Below, piece after piece: positions 23,979 to 32,296 of a stretch of 35,559 bases of DNA. The DNA lies in the NCBI RefSeq assembly GCF_004153195.1, contig NZ_SEMC01000025.1:1-35559 (forward strand), in the 5' to 3' direction. The position numbers were made by a program, and so were the translations under genes. The DNA is from Sporolactobacillus sp. THM19-2. GTDB taxonomy: Bacteria > Bacillota > Bacilli > Bacillales > Sporolactobacillaceae. The notes beneath the pieces are model-generated. The model saw only the letters and a list, made by a program, of their open reading frames with translations, did no database searches and was not told where the DNA came from. Position 1 is the stretch's first letter; each line of letters begins with the position of its first letter.

Positions 23979-25358
23979 CTACTTTTTATGAGGAAAACGC
24001 AGAATAAAAGTTGTCCCTGTTCCTTTTTGACTCTTCACATCGACTGTGCCGCCCTGCATCTCAACATACTTCTTGACAATGGACAGGCCGAGACCAGTCC
24101 CGCCATATTTCCGTGCTCTTGACTTCTCCACACGATAAAAGCGGTCAAAAAGATACGGCAGCTCATGCTCAGGGATCCCGATTCCGGTGTCCGATACAGA
24201 TAAAACGGTCGCTTCCTTCTCATCAGTCAGCTGAACAGAAACATGTCCCCTTTCCGTATAACGGATCGCATTTTCAAGCAGGTTCAGCAGCACCTGTTCC
24301 ATGCGCTGACGATCCCCATAAACAGGCGGCACATGATCTTGCAGCTCCAATTGCAGACTTAATTGCTTTTTTTCTGCCTTGAGTCGGACCTTCTGCATAG
24401 CTGTTTTCGCCATTTCTTTGAGATCGAGCGGTTCCAGGGAGAGCGTGATCCGTCCCTCTTCCATCTTTGCAAGGTCAAACAGATCATGGATTAAATGTTC
24501 CAGCCGGACGGATTCCTGATAAATGATCGAAAGATACTGCTTTTTCTCCCTTTCAGAATCCACCAGGCCATCGTTCAGCACTTTGGCATAGCCTTGCAGA
24601 TAAGTCACCGGCGTGCGAAGTTCATGGGAAATATTTGAGAAAAAAGCGCGCCGCGAGTCCCGATATCTTTGCAGACTCGCCGCCAGATCATTAATGGAAC
24701 GTCCGAGCTTGCCGATTTCGTCCCGGCCCTTCACCTGAAGGCGGGTATCCCAGTTTCCCTTTGCCATTTTATCAGTCATTTGCTGCATTTTCAGCAGCGG
24801 GCGGGAAAATAATTTGCTCATGATCACAATCAGACCAAGGGCAAGGAGAAAGGCCCCTAATCCGGAAAGCAGCAGCAGATTTCGCAGTTGCTGCAGAGAC
24901 GCTTCCATGTTTTTCGTTGAAGCCATCACATAGATGGCCGAATGTGTTGCCCCTCCCTTTTGAACGGGCCTGCCAACAATATAAAACTTTCCACGGGCAT
25001 CGCTTCTCAAAAAAGACTCAGCGTGGCCCTCCAGCAGGCGGCGGGTATCCTGCGCTTTGATTAAAGACAGATTTTCTTCTTCACCAGGAAATGTCACGAT
25101 TTTTCCCCGGTCGTTTACCCATAAAACTTCTACATCCGAAAACTCGGCAAAGGTACGAATCATCGATTGAGTGGTGGCTTCACCGGACTCAGCCATCGTA
25201 GTAAAATGAGCGGCGATTTGCTGCGTATCTTCTTTCATCTGCGTATCGTAAAAATTCATAAATAATCGATCAACGGCAAAACCTGAAAATACCAGAATCA
25301 CAATCATCAACGCCATCACTGCCGCACCCAGTTCAAGAGCGATCCGATTGATTTTCAT
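23979..25358 (-). CDS. Membrane sensor histidine kinase of the copper island
   Basis: 459 residues. Membrane helix about 8-28, an extracytoplasmic sensor domain about 30-160, a second helix 161-181, HAMP (182-235), HisKA with H245 in FFSNISHELRTPVTYL, and HATPase_c with NLLENAIRYT, VSDTGIGIPEHEL and YGGTGLGLSIVKK. All catalytic boxes are intact. The sensor domain has few Met and no Cys, so a copper site is not obvious; the context is the only reason to think it senses copper. It overlaps the response regulator stop codon by ATGA, which implies translational coupling. Confidence 0.9.
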   Translation of the reverse strand: MKINRIALELGAAVMALMIVILVFSGFAVDRLFMNFYDTQMKEDTQQIAAHFTTMAESGEATTQSMIRTFAEFSDVEVLWVNDRGKIVTFPGEEENLSLIKAQDTRRLLEGHAESFLRSDARGKFYIVGRPVQKGGATHSAIYVMASTKNMEASLQQLRNLLLLSGLGAFLLALGLIVIMSKLFSRPLLKMQQMTDKMAKGNWDTRLQVKGRDEIGKLGRSINDLAASLQRYRDSRRAFFSNISHELRTPVTYLQGYAKVLNDGLVDSEREKKQYLSIIYQESVRLEHLIHDLFDLAKMEEGRITLSLEPLDLKEMAKTAMQKVRLKAEKKQLSLQLELQDHVPPVYGDRQRMEQVLLNLLENAIRYTERGHVSVQLTDEKEATVLSVSDTGIGIPEHELPYLFDRFYRVEKSRARKYGGTGLGLSIVKKYVEMQGGTVDVKSQKGTGTTFILRFPHKK

Positions 25359-26062
25359 GATTGTCCGGCCTCTGTCTCAAATTTATAGCCGACGCCCCAG
25401 CTTGTCTGGATCGGATGATAGGCCAGGCCTGATCTTTTTAACTTCTCTCTGATATTTTTGACGTGTATATCGACTACTCGGGCATCTCCTTCAAAATCAT
25501 AGCCCCATATTTTTTCGATTAACTGCTCGCGGGACAGGACGCGCCCTTTATTTTCCGCCAGTGTCATCAACAGGTCGAATTCTTTAGGCGTCAAATCAAG
25601 CGGCTGGTCATGAACAAAAATCCGCCGTCCGTCCCTGTCAAGCGTCAGCCCGGGAAAGTGGAGCAGATGATCTTCCGATTGTTGGGGTGAAACGAAAGAA
25701 GCACGGCGAATAAGCGCATGGACACGGGCGATCAATTCTTCCGGATCAAACGGTTTGGTCAGATAATCATCCGCCCCGAGTTCAAGGCCCTGAACCTTAT
25801 CTTTTGTCTCATCCAGTGCAGTCAGCATCAAAATGGGGACCGTCCGGATTTCCCGAATCGATCGACAGACTTCCCAGCCATCCATATGGGGCATCATGAT
25901 GTCAAGGATCACCAGGTCAAAAGATTGATTTTTCATTTTCACAAGGGCTTCACAACCATCAGCGGCTTCAACAGGATCAAATCCAGCTTTTGATAAATAG
26001 ATGCGCAGCAGATTGCGCATCTTCCATTCGTCATCAATGACCAGGATTTTCAGCTTTTTCAT
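25355..26062 (-). CDS. OmpR-family response regulator of the copper island
   Basis: 235 residues from the ATG at 26062 (MKKLKILVIDDE), with AAGG eight bases upstream. Receiver domain with the acidic pair near residues 10-11, phosphorylated D54 (LVILDIMMPHMDG), T in LMLTALDE and K in YLTKPF. The C-terminal winged helix (LTPKEFDLLMTLAENKGRVLSREQL ... VVDIHVKNIREKL) binds DNA as a dimer on direct repeats. I infer that it recognises the 11-bp repeat boxes found at six promoters in this island. Its own promoter shows no such box; read-through from copZ or a weak TATGAT near 26083 may drive it. Confidence 0.9.
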   Translation of the reverse strand: MKKLKILVIDDEWKMRNLLRIYLSKAGFDPVEAADGCEALVKMKNQSFDLVILDIMMPHMDGWEVCRSIREIRTVPILMLTALDETKDKVQGLELGADDYLTKPFDPEELIARVHALIRRASFVSPQQSEDHLLHFPGLTLDRDGRRIFVHDQPLDLTPKEFDLLMTLAENKGRVLSREQLIEKIWGYDFEGDARVVDIHVKNIREKLKRSGLAYHPIQTSWGVGYKFETEAGQS

Positions 26063-26104
26063 GATCATCACCTTTTCTTATCATATAACCCATGTTTTTT
26101 CTCG

Positions 26105-26143
26105 AAAAACAGGTTCATCTCATGCCTGTCATAAACCTGGTTT
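26105..26143. promoter_or_regulatory. Inverted repeat upstream of the response regulator gene
   Basis: AAACAGGTT and AACCTGGTTT, complementary except for one bulged base, with 18-19 bases between. On the minus strand a TTTTTC run follows the stem, so it may be a second terminator after copZ or an operator for the regulator gene. Confidence 0.35.
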
Positions 26144-26233
26144 CCGTTTTCTTCTAACGCCTCATCCCAGCTGAGTCACGTTCCTCACTATCAATCGCAA
26201 CCGGTTCCCGCTCAATTTCTCTCTTAAAGTGTG

Positions 26234-26268
26234 AAAAGGTGCCTTCACCATGCGGCGAGGCACCTTTC
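26234..26268 (-). terminator. Terminator of the copA-copZ operon
   Basis: AAAGGTGCCT pairs with AGGCACCTTT around a 13-base loop, starting a few bases after the copZ stop codon; TTTT follows on the minus strand. Confidence 0.85.
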
Positions 26269-26272
26269 CTGA

Positions 26273-26488
26273 TTAATTATGACCGACTACATCGTAGCCC
26301 TGCTTTTCGACAGCTTCCTTCATGTCGTTAAACCGGACTTTCGTGTCGTCATACTCAACGGCCGCCTGACCTGAAGACAAATCTACTTCAGCAGTTGAAA
26401 CGCCATTCAGGTCTTTCAGTGTCTTCGTCACCAGGCGTTTGCAGTGGTCACCCATCATACCTTTGACATTCAATGTTGTTTTTGCCAT
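26273..26488 (-). CDS. copZ: CopZ-like HMA copper chaperone with incomplete metal motif
   Basis: 71 residues from the ATG at 26488 (MAKTTLNVKG), with AAGGAG ten bases upstream. It has the whole HMA fold of CopZ, with GYDVVGHN at the end. The metal-binding loop, normally GMxCxxC, reads GMMGDHC: the first cysteine is glycine (codon GGT where TGT would be Cys). A single Cys (and the adjacent His) could still bind Cu+ as a dimer or hand it on, or the protein may have become a regulator. It follows copA by 35 bases in one operon. Confidence 0.8.
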   Translation of the reverse strand: MAKTTLNVKGMMGDHCKRLVTKTLKDLNGVSTAEVDLSSGQAAVEYDDTKVRFNDMKEAVEKQGYDVVGHN

Positions 26489-26523
26489 TTGACTCAAACT
26501 CCTTTACTGATTATTTTCCGGCA

Positions 26524-28923
26524 TCAGATTTTCACACGTTTCAGGCGCAAACTGTTTGCAACAACAGAAACAGAACTAAAGGCCATGGCTGCACCGGCAA
26601 CCCATGGTGCAAGGAGTCCGAATGCAGCTACAGGAATGCCGACCGAATTATAGAACAGTGCCCAGAACAGGTTCTGACGAATGTTTCGCATCGTTTTCCG
26701 GCTCAAATCAATGGCTTTTGGAATATGAAGCAGATCGCCGCCGACCAAGGTGATGTCGGCTGCCTCAATGGCAACATCCGTGCCGGTACCGATTGCCATG
26801 CCGATATCCGCCGTAGCAAGCGCCGGTGCATCATTGATGCCGTCGCCGACCATGGCCACTTTCAACCCTTTGTTCTGAAGAACCTTTACTTTCGCTGCTT
26901 TTTCTTCAGGAAGAACTTCGGAAAACACATGGTCAATACCCGCCTGCCTGGCAATAGCCTGCGCCGTTCGCTCGTTGTCACCCGTAATCATATAGACGGC
27001 AAGGCCATGGGCTTTCAATTTTTCAATGGCCTGCTTTGAAGACGATTTAATGGCGTCGGCAACCGCGACGATCCCCTGAAGCCTGCCGTCACTTGCGACA
27101 AACATCGCCGTCTTCCCTTCTGATTCAAGCTGCTTCATTTGCTGCTCGCTATCCGCATAGGCAATGCCTTCCTCTTTCATCAACCGCCGCGTGCCGATCG
27201 CGACCTCTTTTCCGGAGACAACGGCTTTAATACCGTAACCAGCCACTGCTTTAAACTTGTCGGGGGATGAAAGCGCCGGGTGACTTTGTTTACCGAAGGC
27301 GACAATCGCCTGTGCCAGGGGATGTTCACTTGCTGATTCAGCTGAAGCAGCAAGCGACACCAGTTCATTTTGATCAGAACCGTTCAACGGGATAACATCT
27401 GTCACTTCCGGTTTTCCTTTTGTAATCGTCCCGGTCTTATCAAGCAGTATCGCCTGCAGATTGTGCGTCGTTTCGAGATACTCACCCCCCTTAAAGAGAA
27501 TGCCATGCTCAGCTCCTTTGCCGGTTCCGACCATGATAGACGTCGGCGTCGCCAGACCCAGGGCGCATGGGCAGGCGATCACCAGCACACTGATTGCCGC
27601 AACGAGTGCCGGAGCGAACTGACCTGGTGTGACAAACAGAATCCAGACAAGGAAAGCCAGCAGTGCGATGCCGATGACGATCGGCACAAAGATACCCGAA
27701 ATGCTGTCGGCGAGCCGCTGGATCGGTGCCTTGGATCCCTGCGCCTCCTCAACGATTTTGACAATCGAGGCCAGTGCGGTGTCCTTACCTACTTTTTCGG
27801 CCCGCATCGTCAGTGTCCCATTGGCATTCACCGTGGCACCAATGACTTTGTCATCTCTTCCCTTTTCAACGGGAATCGATTCGCCGGTAATCATCGACTC
27901 GTCAACCGATGACTCGCCGTCAGTGACGATACCGTCTACCGGTACTTTCTCTCCGGGTTTGATACGAAGCACGTCCCCGACAGCTACCTGGTCAATCGGC
28001 ACTTTTCGTTCCTGACCGTTCTCAATGACCGTAGCCTCTTTCGCCGAAAGTCCCATCAGTTCCGTGATCGCCGCAGTGGTTCTCCGCTTTGCCCGGCTCT
28101 CAAAATATTTGCCTAAGAGGACAAGCGTGATCAGAATGGCACTCGTCTCGAAATAAAGATCCGGATTGGTAAGCCCGCCGAACTGGAAGCGGAATGTTTC
28201 AAATGCACTGTAAAACCAGGCGGCACTTGTCCCAAGCGCAACCAGTACATCCATATTGGCGCTTTTATTAATCAAAGCCTTTGTCCCGCTGATGTAGAAC
28301 TGCCCGCCGATATAGAACTGGACAATTCCGGCAACAACAAGCTGAAACCACGGATTCATCAACAGATCCGGCATGGGAAGCCCTGTCTGGAACGGCAGAT
28401 GGGCCAGCATGGTGTAGAGCAGCGGAAGTGAGAGAACAGCAGACAGGATCAGTTTCTGCAACTTTTTTCTCAGCTCCCGCTCTTTGGTGTCCTCTGTCTT
28501 TTCTTTTTTGGGAACAGCCTGGTAACCAAGTTTTTTCACGCGGTTATAGATCGCATCAGGATCAACAATCCCGGGTTGAAAAATTACCGTCCCGGACTCT
28601 GTCGCCAGATTGACCTGAGCGGATACAACGCCGGCCATCCGATTCAGTCCCTTTTCGATACGCGCGGCACAGGAGGCACAGGTCATTCCCATAATATCGG
28701 CATCGAGCCTCTTCGTTCGTACGCCATAACCTAACTTTTCTATTTTTTGGACAATATCCGCCGGCTTTGTCTTTTCTTCATCAAGAGTTACTTTTGCCTT
28801 TTCCAGTGCAAGATTAACATTCGCCTGAACACCGTCCATCCTGTTAAGCGATTTTTCAATTCTTGCAGAACAGGAGGCGCAGGTCATTCCTGTAATCCCG
28901 ATTTGTATCGCCTTTGAACTCAT
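26524..28923 (-). CDS. copA: Cu+-exporting P1B-1 ATPase with two HMA domains
   Basis: 799 residues from the ATG at 28923 ([12 protein letters not shown]), with AGGGAG nine bases upstream. Two HMA domains carry GMTCASC (Cys 15/18 and 82/85). The pump core has [15 protein letters not shown] ([13 protein letters not shown]), DKTGT ([12 protein letters not shown]), SEHPLAQ and [10 protein letters not shown], with YNSVGIP and [11 protein letters not shown] as Cu+-selective residues. The frame is open for 41 codons further upstream, but that extension overlaps the CsoR-type promoter, so it is not likely translated in full. It is the main cytoplasmic copper exporter and the second Cu pump in the island. 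Expression is likely under a CsoR-type repressor and, from an upstream promoter, the two-component system. Confidence 0.95.
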   Translation of the reverse strand: MSSKAIQIGITGMTCASCSARIEKSLNRMDGVQANVNLALEKAKVTLDEEKTKPADIVQKIEKLGYGVRTKRLDADIMGMTCASCAARIEKGLNRMAGVVSAQVNLATESGTVIFQPGIVDPDAIYNRVKKLGYQAVPKKEKTEDTKERELRKKLQKLILSAVLSLPLLYTMLAHLPFQTGLPMPDLLMNPWFQLVVAGIVQFYIGGQFYISGTKALINKSANMDVLVALGTSAAWFYSAFETFRFQFGGLTNPDLYFETSAILITLVLLGKYFESRAKRRTTAAITELMGLSAKEATVIENGQERKVPIDQVAVGDVLRIKPGEKVPVDGIVTDGESSVDESMITGESIPVEKGRDDKVIGATVNANGTLTMRAEKVGKDTALASIVKIVEEAQGSKAPIQRLADSISGIFVPIVIGIALLAFLVWILFVTPGQFAPALVAAISVLVIACPCALGLATPTSIMVGTGKGAEHGILFKGGEYLETTHNLQAILLDKTGTITKGKPEVTDVIPLNGSDQNELVSLAASAESASEHPLAQAIVAFGKQSHPALSSPDKFKAVAGYGIKAVVSGKEVAIGTRRLMKEEGIAYADSEQQMKQLESEGKTAMFVASDGRLQGIVAVADAIKSSSKQAIEKLKAHGLAVYMITGDNERTAQAIARQAGIDHVFSEVLPEEKAAKVKVLQNKGLKVAMVGDGINDAPALATADIGMAIGTGTDVAIEAADITLVGGDLLHIPKAIDLSRKTMRNIRQNLFWALFYNSVGIPVAAFGLLAPWVAGAAMAFSSVSVVANSLRLKRVKI

Positions 28924-29017
28924 CCCTCTCATCTCCCTGTATGATGACTTCAGAAAAAATATCATAAACATCCGGAATCGTTTTGTATCCATTAAAGAAT
29001 TACCGTACTTCATGTTC

Positions 29018-29046
29018 ATGATACCCCCATAGGGTATATATGTCAA
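29018..29046 (-). promoter_or_regulatory. CsoR-type operator inside the copA promoter
   Basis: On the minus strand TTGACA (29041-29046) and TATCAT (29018-29023) are 17 bases apart. The spacer and -10 edge hold ATACCC-TATGG-GGGTAT (29021-29037), which is nearly the same as known CsoR operators of Bacillus copZA. A repressor bound here would block RNA polymerase. No csoR gene is in the window. The leader from the expected start (about 29011) to the ATG is about 90 bases. Confidence 0.85.
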
Positions 29047-29099
29047 AGTATCCGATACATGCCTGTCTCTATTTGCACAACTTTCTTAGATTCTCCCTT

Positions 29100-29138
29100 A
29101 TTCTAATAAACAAATGTGTAGATTTTGTCAGGATAGAA
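29100..29138 (-). promoter_or_regulatory. Second, upstream copA promoter with a weak 11-bp box
   Basis: Plus-strand TGTAGATTTTG (29117-29127), then a weak TCAGGATAGAA (29128-29138). On the minus strand ATCTAC ends 12 bases before TAGAAT (29100-29105). The second repeat matches only in part, so this is the least certain of the six boxes. Confidence 0.45.
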
Positions 29139-29170
29139 AAAAATCCTGTCTTTTTTCTTCCGCCATTTTT

Positions 29171-29207
29171 CAATCTTCACAGTTTCCCCACATTTATACG
29201 CTACACT
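29171..29207 (+). promoter_or_regulatory. Promoter of the multicopper oxidase gene with 11-bp repeat box
   Basis: Plus-strand units CAATCTTCACA (29171-29181) and GTTTCCCCACA (29182-29192), the box in the reverse sense as needed for a plus-strand gene. CCCCAC ends 10 bases before TACACT (29202-29207). The ATG at 29237 lies about 24 bases past the likely start. Confidence 0.6.
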
Positions 29208-29236
29208 GAGGGAAACCAGAGAAAGGACGTCGATTC

Positions 29237-30799
29237 ATGAAAAAATTGCTTTTCGCCGCCGTCATCGGGTTCGCCTTATTGATCTTCACGGCGTGTTCTG
29301 CGAATACAGAAAACGGCAATGAAGGAACGGCTCAGCAGGAAGCGGGCGGTGAAACGGCGACATTACCATCACCTCAAATACTAAAGGGACCAAATATCAC
29401 GCTTGTTGCTAAAAAGGGGGCACAAAAGTTAAAGAGCGGCGTCACCGTTCCGGTCTGGACATTTAATGGAACGGCTCCCGGCCCGGAAATTCGCGTGAAA
29501 AAAGGGCAGAAAGTGCGTGTCACGCTTAAAAATGAACTCCCCTCACCTGTTTCCATACACTGGCACGGTTATCCGGTCCCAAATAAAATGGACGGCGTTC
29601 CGGGCGTGACGCAGGACGCCGTTGCACCCGGAAAGAGCTTTACCTATTCGTTTGTCGCTGACAGAGCGGGAACCTACTGGTATCATTCACATCAGGACTC
29701 AGTGAATCAGGTGGATCGGGGATTATATGGCGCTTTTATTGTCGAAGATCCCGAAGAAAAATATGACAGGGAGTACACGCTGATGCTGGATGAATGGGTG
29801 ACCGATAAAAGTCAGATCGACCGCCAGATTAAGTCTATGACTCAGGGAAGCGGCCAAAAAGGCAGTAATGACTCTGGAGGAATGAATCATATGCCCGGGA
29901 TGAACATGGGAGATAATGGCGACATGGATATGGGCAGCATGGGCATGTCCGGAAATATGATGAAAGATAACATGAGCATGTATGACCTGTATACGATCAA
30001 CGGAAGGAGCGGCAACTCAGTGAAACCACTGGACGTTAAAAAGGGCGATCATGTCCGGCTTCGTTTCATTAATGCCGGCTATCTCCCGCACAGTATTCAT
30101 ATCCATGGCCATCGCATCAGGGTTATCGCAACCGACGGGCAGCCGATTAACAAGCCTCAGACCGTTAAGGATCAGGTCATTCCCATAGCCCCTGGTGAGC
30201 GCTATGATGTTTCCTTTATTGCCAACAATCCGGGAAAATGGTACATTGAAGATCATGGAACCGCCAAGGGTACGGACGGAATGAAAGCCGTTATTGACTA
30301 TGAGGGAAGCAAGGCAACAACCGATCGTTCTGATGCCGACTTGTCTTTGCCGGCAATCAGCCTCGACCAATACGGAGCAAGCACAAAACCGACGTTCACT
30401 CTGAACCAGAAATATGATGTGAACTACACGATGGATTTGAACGCTGGCATGGACAACAACGGGATGATCTATACTATTAACGGGAAGACTTTTCCGAATT
30501 TCGATCCAATCAAAGTCAAAAAGGGGGACCGTGTAAAGGTTAAACTGGTCAATCATGATCATATGAATAATCATCCGATGCACCTGCATGGTCATTCTTT
30601 TCAGATCCTCAGTAAAAATGGCAAGCCGATAACCGGTTCACCTGTTTATAAAGATACTTTAAATATGAAGCCGGGAGAAACCGATGAAGTCGCCTTCCTG
30701 GCCAATAATCCCGGAAACTGGCTGTTTCACTGCCACGATCTTCATCATGCAGCGGCCGGTATGATAACAGAAGTCAACTATACAGATGATAGTAAATAG
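29237..30799 (+). CDS. Lipoprotein multicopper oxidase (CueO/CopA-oxidase type)
   Basis: 520 residues. Lipoprotein signal MKKLLFAAVIGFALLIFTAC with lipobox FTAC (Cys 20), so it is anchored outside the membrane. Three cupredoxin domains; the four copper-binding segments are all present: HWHG, YWYHSHQDS, HPMHLHGH and WLFHCHDLHHAAAGM. A Met-rich loop (MNHMPGMNMGD ... MDMGSMGMSG) at about 215-250 replaces the Met-rich insert of CueO and should bind Cu+. It would oxidise Cu+ to less toxic Cu2+ outside the cell. AAAGGACG lies before the ATG. The Lgt encoded in the same island could lipidate it. Cotranscribed with the SHOCT gene 9-20 bases downstream. Confidence 0.92.
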   Translation: MKKLLFAAVIGFALLIFTACSANTENGNEGTAQQEAGGETATLPSPQILKGPNITLVAKKGAQKLKSGVTVPVWTFNGTAPGPEIRVKKGQKVRVTLKNELPSPVSIHWHGYPVPNKMDGVPGVTQDAVAPGKSFTYSFVADRAGTYWYHSHQDSVNQVDRGLYGAFIVEDPEEKYDREYTLMLDEWVTDKSQIDRQIKSMTQGSGQKGSNDSGGMNHMPGMNMGDNGDMDMGSMGMSGNMMKDNMSMYDLYTINGRSGNSVKPLDVKKGDHVRLRFINAGYLPHSIHIHGHRIRVIATDGQPINKPQTVKDQVIPIAPGERYDVSFIANNPGKWYIEDHGTAKGTDGMKAVIDYEGSKATTDRSDADLSLPAISLDQYGASTKPTFTLNQKYDVNYTMDLNAGMDNNGMIYTINGKTFPNFDPIKVKKGDRVKVKLVNHDHMNNHPMHLHGHSFQILSKNGKPITGSPVYKDTLNMKPGETDEVAFLANNPGNWLFHCHDLHHAAAGMITEVNYTDDSK

Positions 30800-30817
30800 A
30801 AGAAGGGTATGATAGAC

Positions 30818-31063
30818 ATGATGGGATGGAACAATGGAATGATGAATGGATTCGGCATTGGAATGGGCTTTATCGGATGGCTTTTACAACTCGCGCTCTT
30901 TATCGCCCTGATTTATCTGGCAGTTGTCCTGGTTAAAAAAGTGAATCACCATCATTCAGGCAACAGCGATCATGCCGAATCGATTTTAAGGGAACGGTTT
31001 GCCCGCGGTGAAATTACCGAAGAGGAATACGAGAAAATGAAAAGAATTTTGCACGAATCCTAA
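30818..31063 (+). CDS. Small membrane protein with SHOCT domain
   Basis: About 81 residues from the ATG at 30818 (MMGWNNGMMNG), with AGAAGGG ten bases upstream; an ATG at 30809 is too close to that site. Met/Gly/Asn-rich head, one membrane helix (about 15-45), His patch (VNHHHSGNSDH), and a C-terminal SHOCT motif ILRERFARGEITEEEYEKMK (about 57-76). Such proteins are common beside copper genes; function unknown, perhaps copper binding or oligomer assembly. The operon ends at the strong terminator at 31149. Confidence 0.8.
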   Translation: MMGWNNGMMNGFGIGMGFIGWLLQLALFIALIYLAVVLVKKVNHHHSGNSDHAESILRERFARGEITEEEYEKMKRILHES

Positions 31064-31446
31064 ATCAACGAAAAACGTTTGAACTGGCCTTCCTGATTTT
31101 GAATTGTGTGCCCCGGCAAAACGCTGCCGGCCTGACACTTGCGATATAAGAAAGCGACCCGGTGCGGGTCGCTTTCTTTTTTAGTGTTATCCTTCCCCAC
31201 TTTTTTGGAGAGTGTACCGGCGGTCACATTGGGGCAGGTGTTCTCCACCAGCTGCGTGATTGCTGGCCGTTTCTTCTCGCAGGTTACCAGGAAAGCGTTT
31301 AGCAGTTCCTGAGCCACTTTGGTGCTCGGCGCATGAAGGTTTTCCCGGACACTGTTGCCCACTTCCCGCTTTGTGTTTATGCCCTGGCGATCCCGGACGT
31401 TGCGCAGAAAAAGGGGCCCGGCATCGCTGCCAGGAGGCCCTGTAAA
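31060..31446 (-). pseudogene. Possible gene remnant with no recognised start
   Basis: Open minus-strand frame of 128 codons that begins after a stop at 31447 inside repeat copy C and has no ATG; a GTG at 31362 is the only start candidate and has no ribosome-binding site. The stretch INTKREVGNSVRENLHAP ... VAQELLNAFLVTCEKKRP reads like real protein, but the C-terminal part crosses the strong terminator at 31149, so only the middle may be old coding sequence. Family not recognised. Confidence 0.35.
31149..31182 (+). terminator. Strong Rho-independent terminator of the oxidase-SHOCT operon
   Basis: AAAGCGACCC and GGGTCGCTTT form a perfect 10-bp stem with a 5-base loop, followed by CTTTTTT on the plus strand. 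It marks the right edge of the metal island. Confidence 0.95.
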
Positions 31447-31653
31447 TTAGACGGAGAAATTCCGCTTAACTTGGTAAAAAGGACAGCAGCGAGCCTCAAT
31501 AGGCAGATAAATTCCGCCTATTGACTCAGAAGACATGAAAAGGGGGAGGTTTCATTGAATAAGCGGAAAACTTCCGCTTATGCTACTCCGAATCCCGTTT
31601 TATCCCGCATTTAAGCGAAAAATTTCCGCTTAAGCAAAACGACTGTATTTACA
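31417..31653 (+). repeat. Palindromic intergenic repeat cluster, copy C
   Basis: Four hairpins: about 31451-31471 (GACGGAGAAATTCCGCTT), 31497-31523 (AATAGGCAGATAAATTCCGCC), 31557-31582 (ATAAGCGGAAAACTTCCGCT) and 31611-31634 (TTAAGCGAAAAATTTCCGCT). The leading GC hairpin (CGGCATCGCTGCCAGG) and the linkers match copy B at 6937-7178 in the same order and orientation. Confidence 0.85.
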
Positions 31654-31769
31654 AATAGCCTTGGTTGACTTACAAAGCCATAAGTGTAAAAAAAACTCCG
31701 GCCTGCAGGCTTTTTCAAGATCAAACCTGCTGGTAAGGAGCTTTCTGCAAAAAATTTCACAAGGTAACT

Positions 31770-32267
31770 TCATGCGTGGTGACTCACCTTACGGGCAATG
31801 ATATCACCGATGAACTGAATAACGAAAACCAGGAGAAGGATGATGATCATCGCCACAAATGTCACATCGTTTTGGAAACGCTGGTAGCCGACACTGACGG
31901 CGAGGTTACCGAGACCACCGCCTCCAACGGCACCAGCCATTGCCGTTAAGCCGATCAGGCTGATCATCGTCAATACAGACACTCGGATAATATCAGCCAG
32001 TCCTTCCCTTAAATAGACTCGAAAAATAATTTCCAATGGACCGGAACCCATTGATTCTGCGGCCTCAATGATTCCCGAGTCTACCTCGACCAATGCGTTT
32101 TGAATCTGCCTCGCATAAAATGGGGAGATTCCAATCACCAGCGGTACGATTGCTGCCGTCGTGCCGATCGTCGTCCCGTCGGTGTAGTTCTCATGTAACC
32201 ATTCCCTGGCGAACGCCGTTGGGCAATTCACGATAAAGGTTTTAGGATTTAAGAGAGACATGGGCAA
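31770..32267 (-). pseudogene. Chimeric remnant: DnaA domain-I fragment fused to 5'-truncated metI
   Basis: Codons 31-165 are the C-terminal part of a MetI-type methionine ABC permease (TTAAIVPLVIGISPFYAR; the EAA loop IIEAAESMGSGPLEII; AMAGAVGGGGLGNLA). MetI usually has about 217 residues; here the first 80-90, with the first membrane helices, are missing. Codons 5-30 instead read NPKTFIVNCPTAFAREWLHE, which fits domain I of the replication initiator DnaA (pattern TIxAPNEFARDWLExxY). The join falls at about 32178 in frame. The only start is a TTG at 32267, with a TGA directly upstream. Neither metN nor metQ is next to it. Almost certainly not a working permease. Confidence 0.75.
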
Positions 32268-32296
32268 TCAGCGAGCGAACAATACCGCCTGTCTAA

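Noticed and set aside
28924-29046. A longer CopA starting at the first in-frame codon (29046)
   Set aside because: That start would lie upstream of the -10 box and overlap the CsoR-type operator; the ATG at 28923 has a good ribosome-binding site and begins directly before the first HMA domain.
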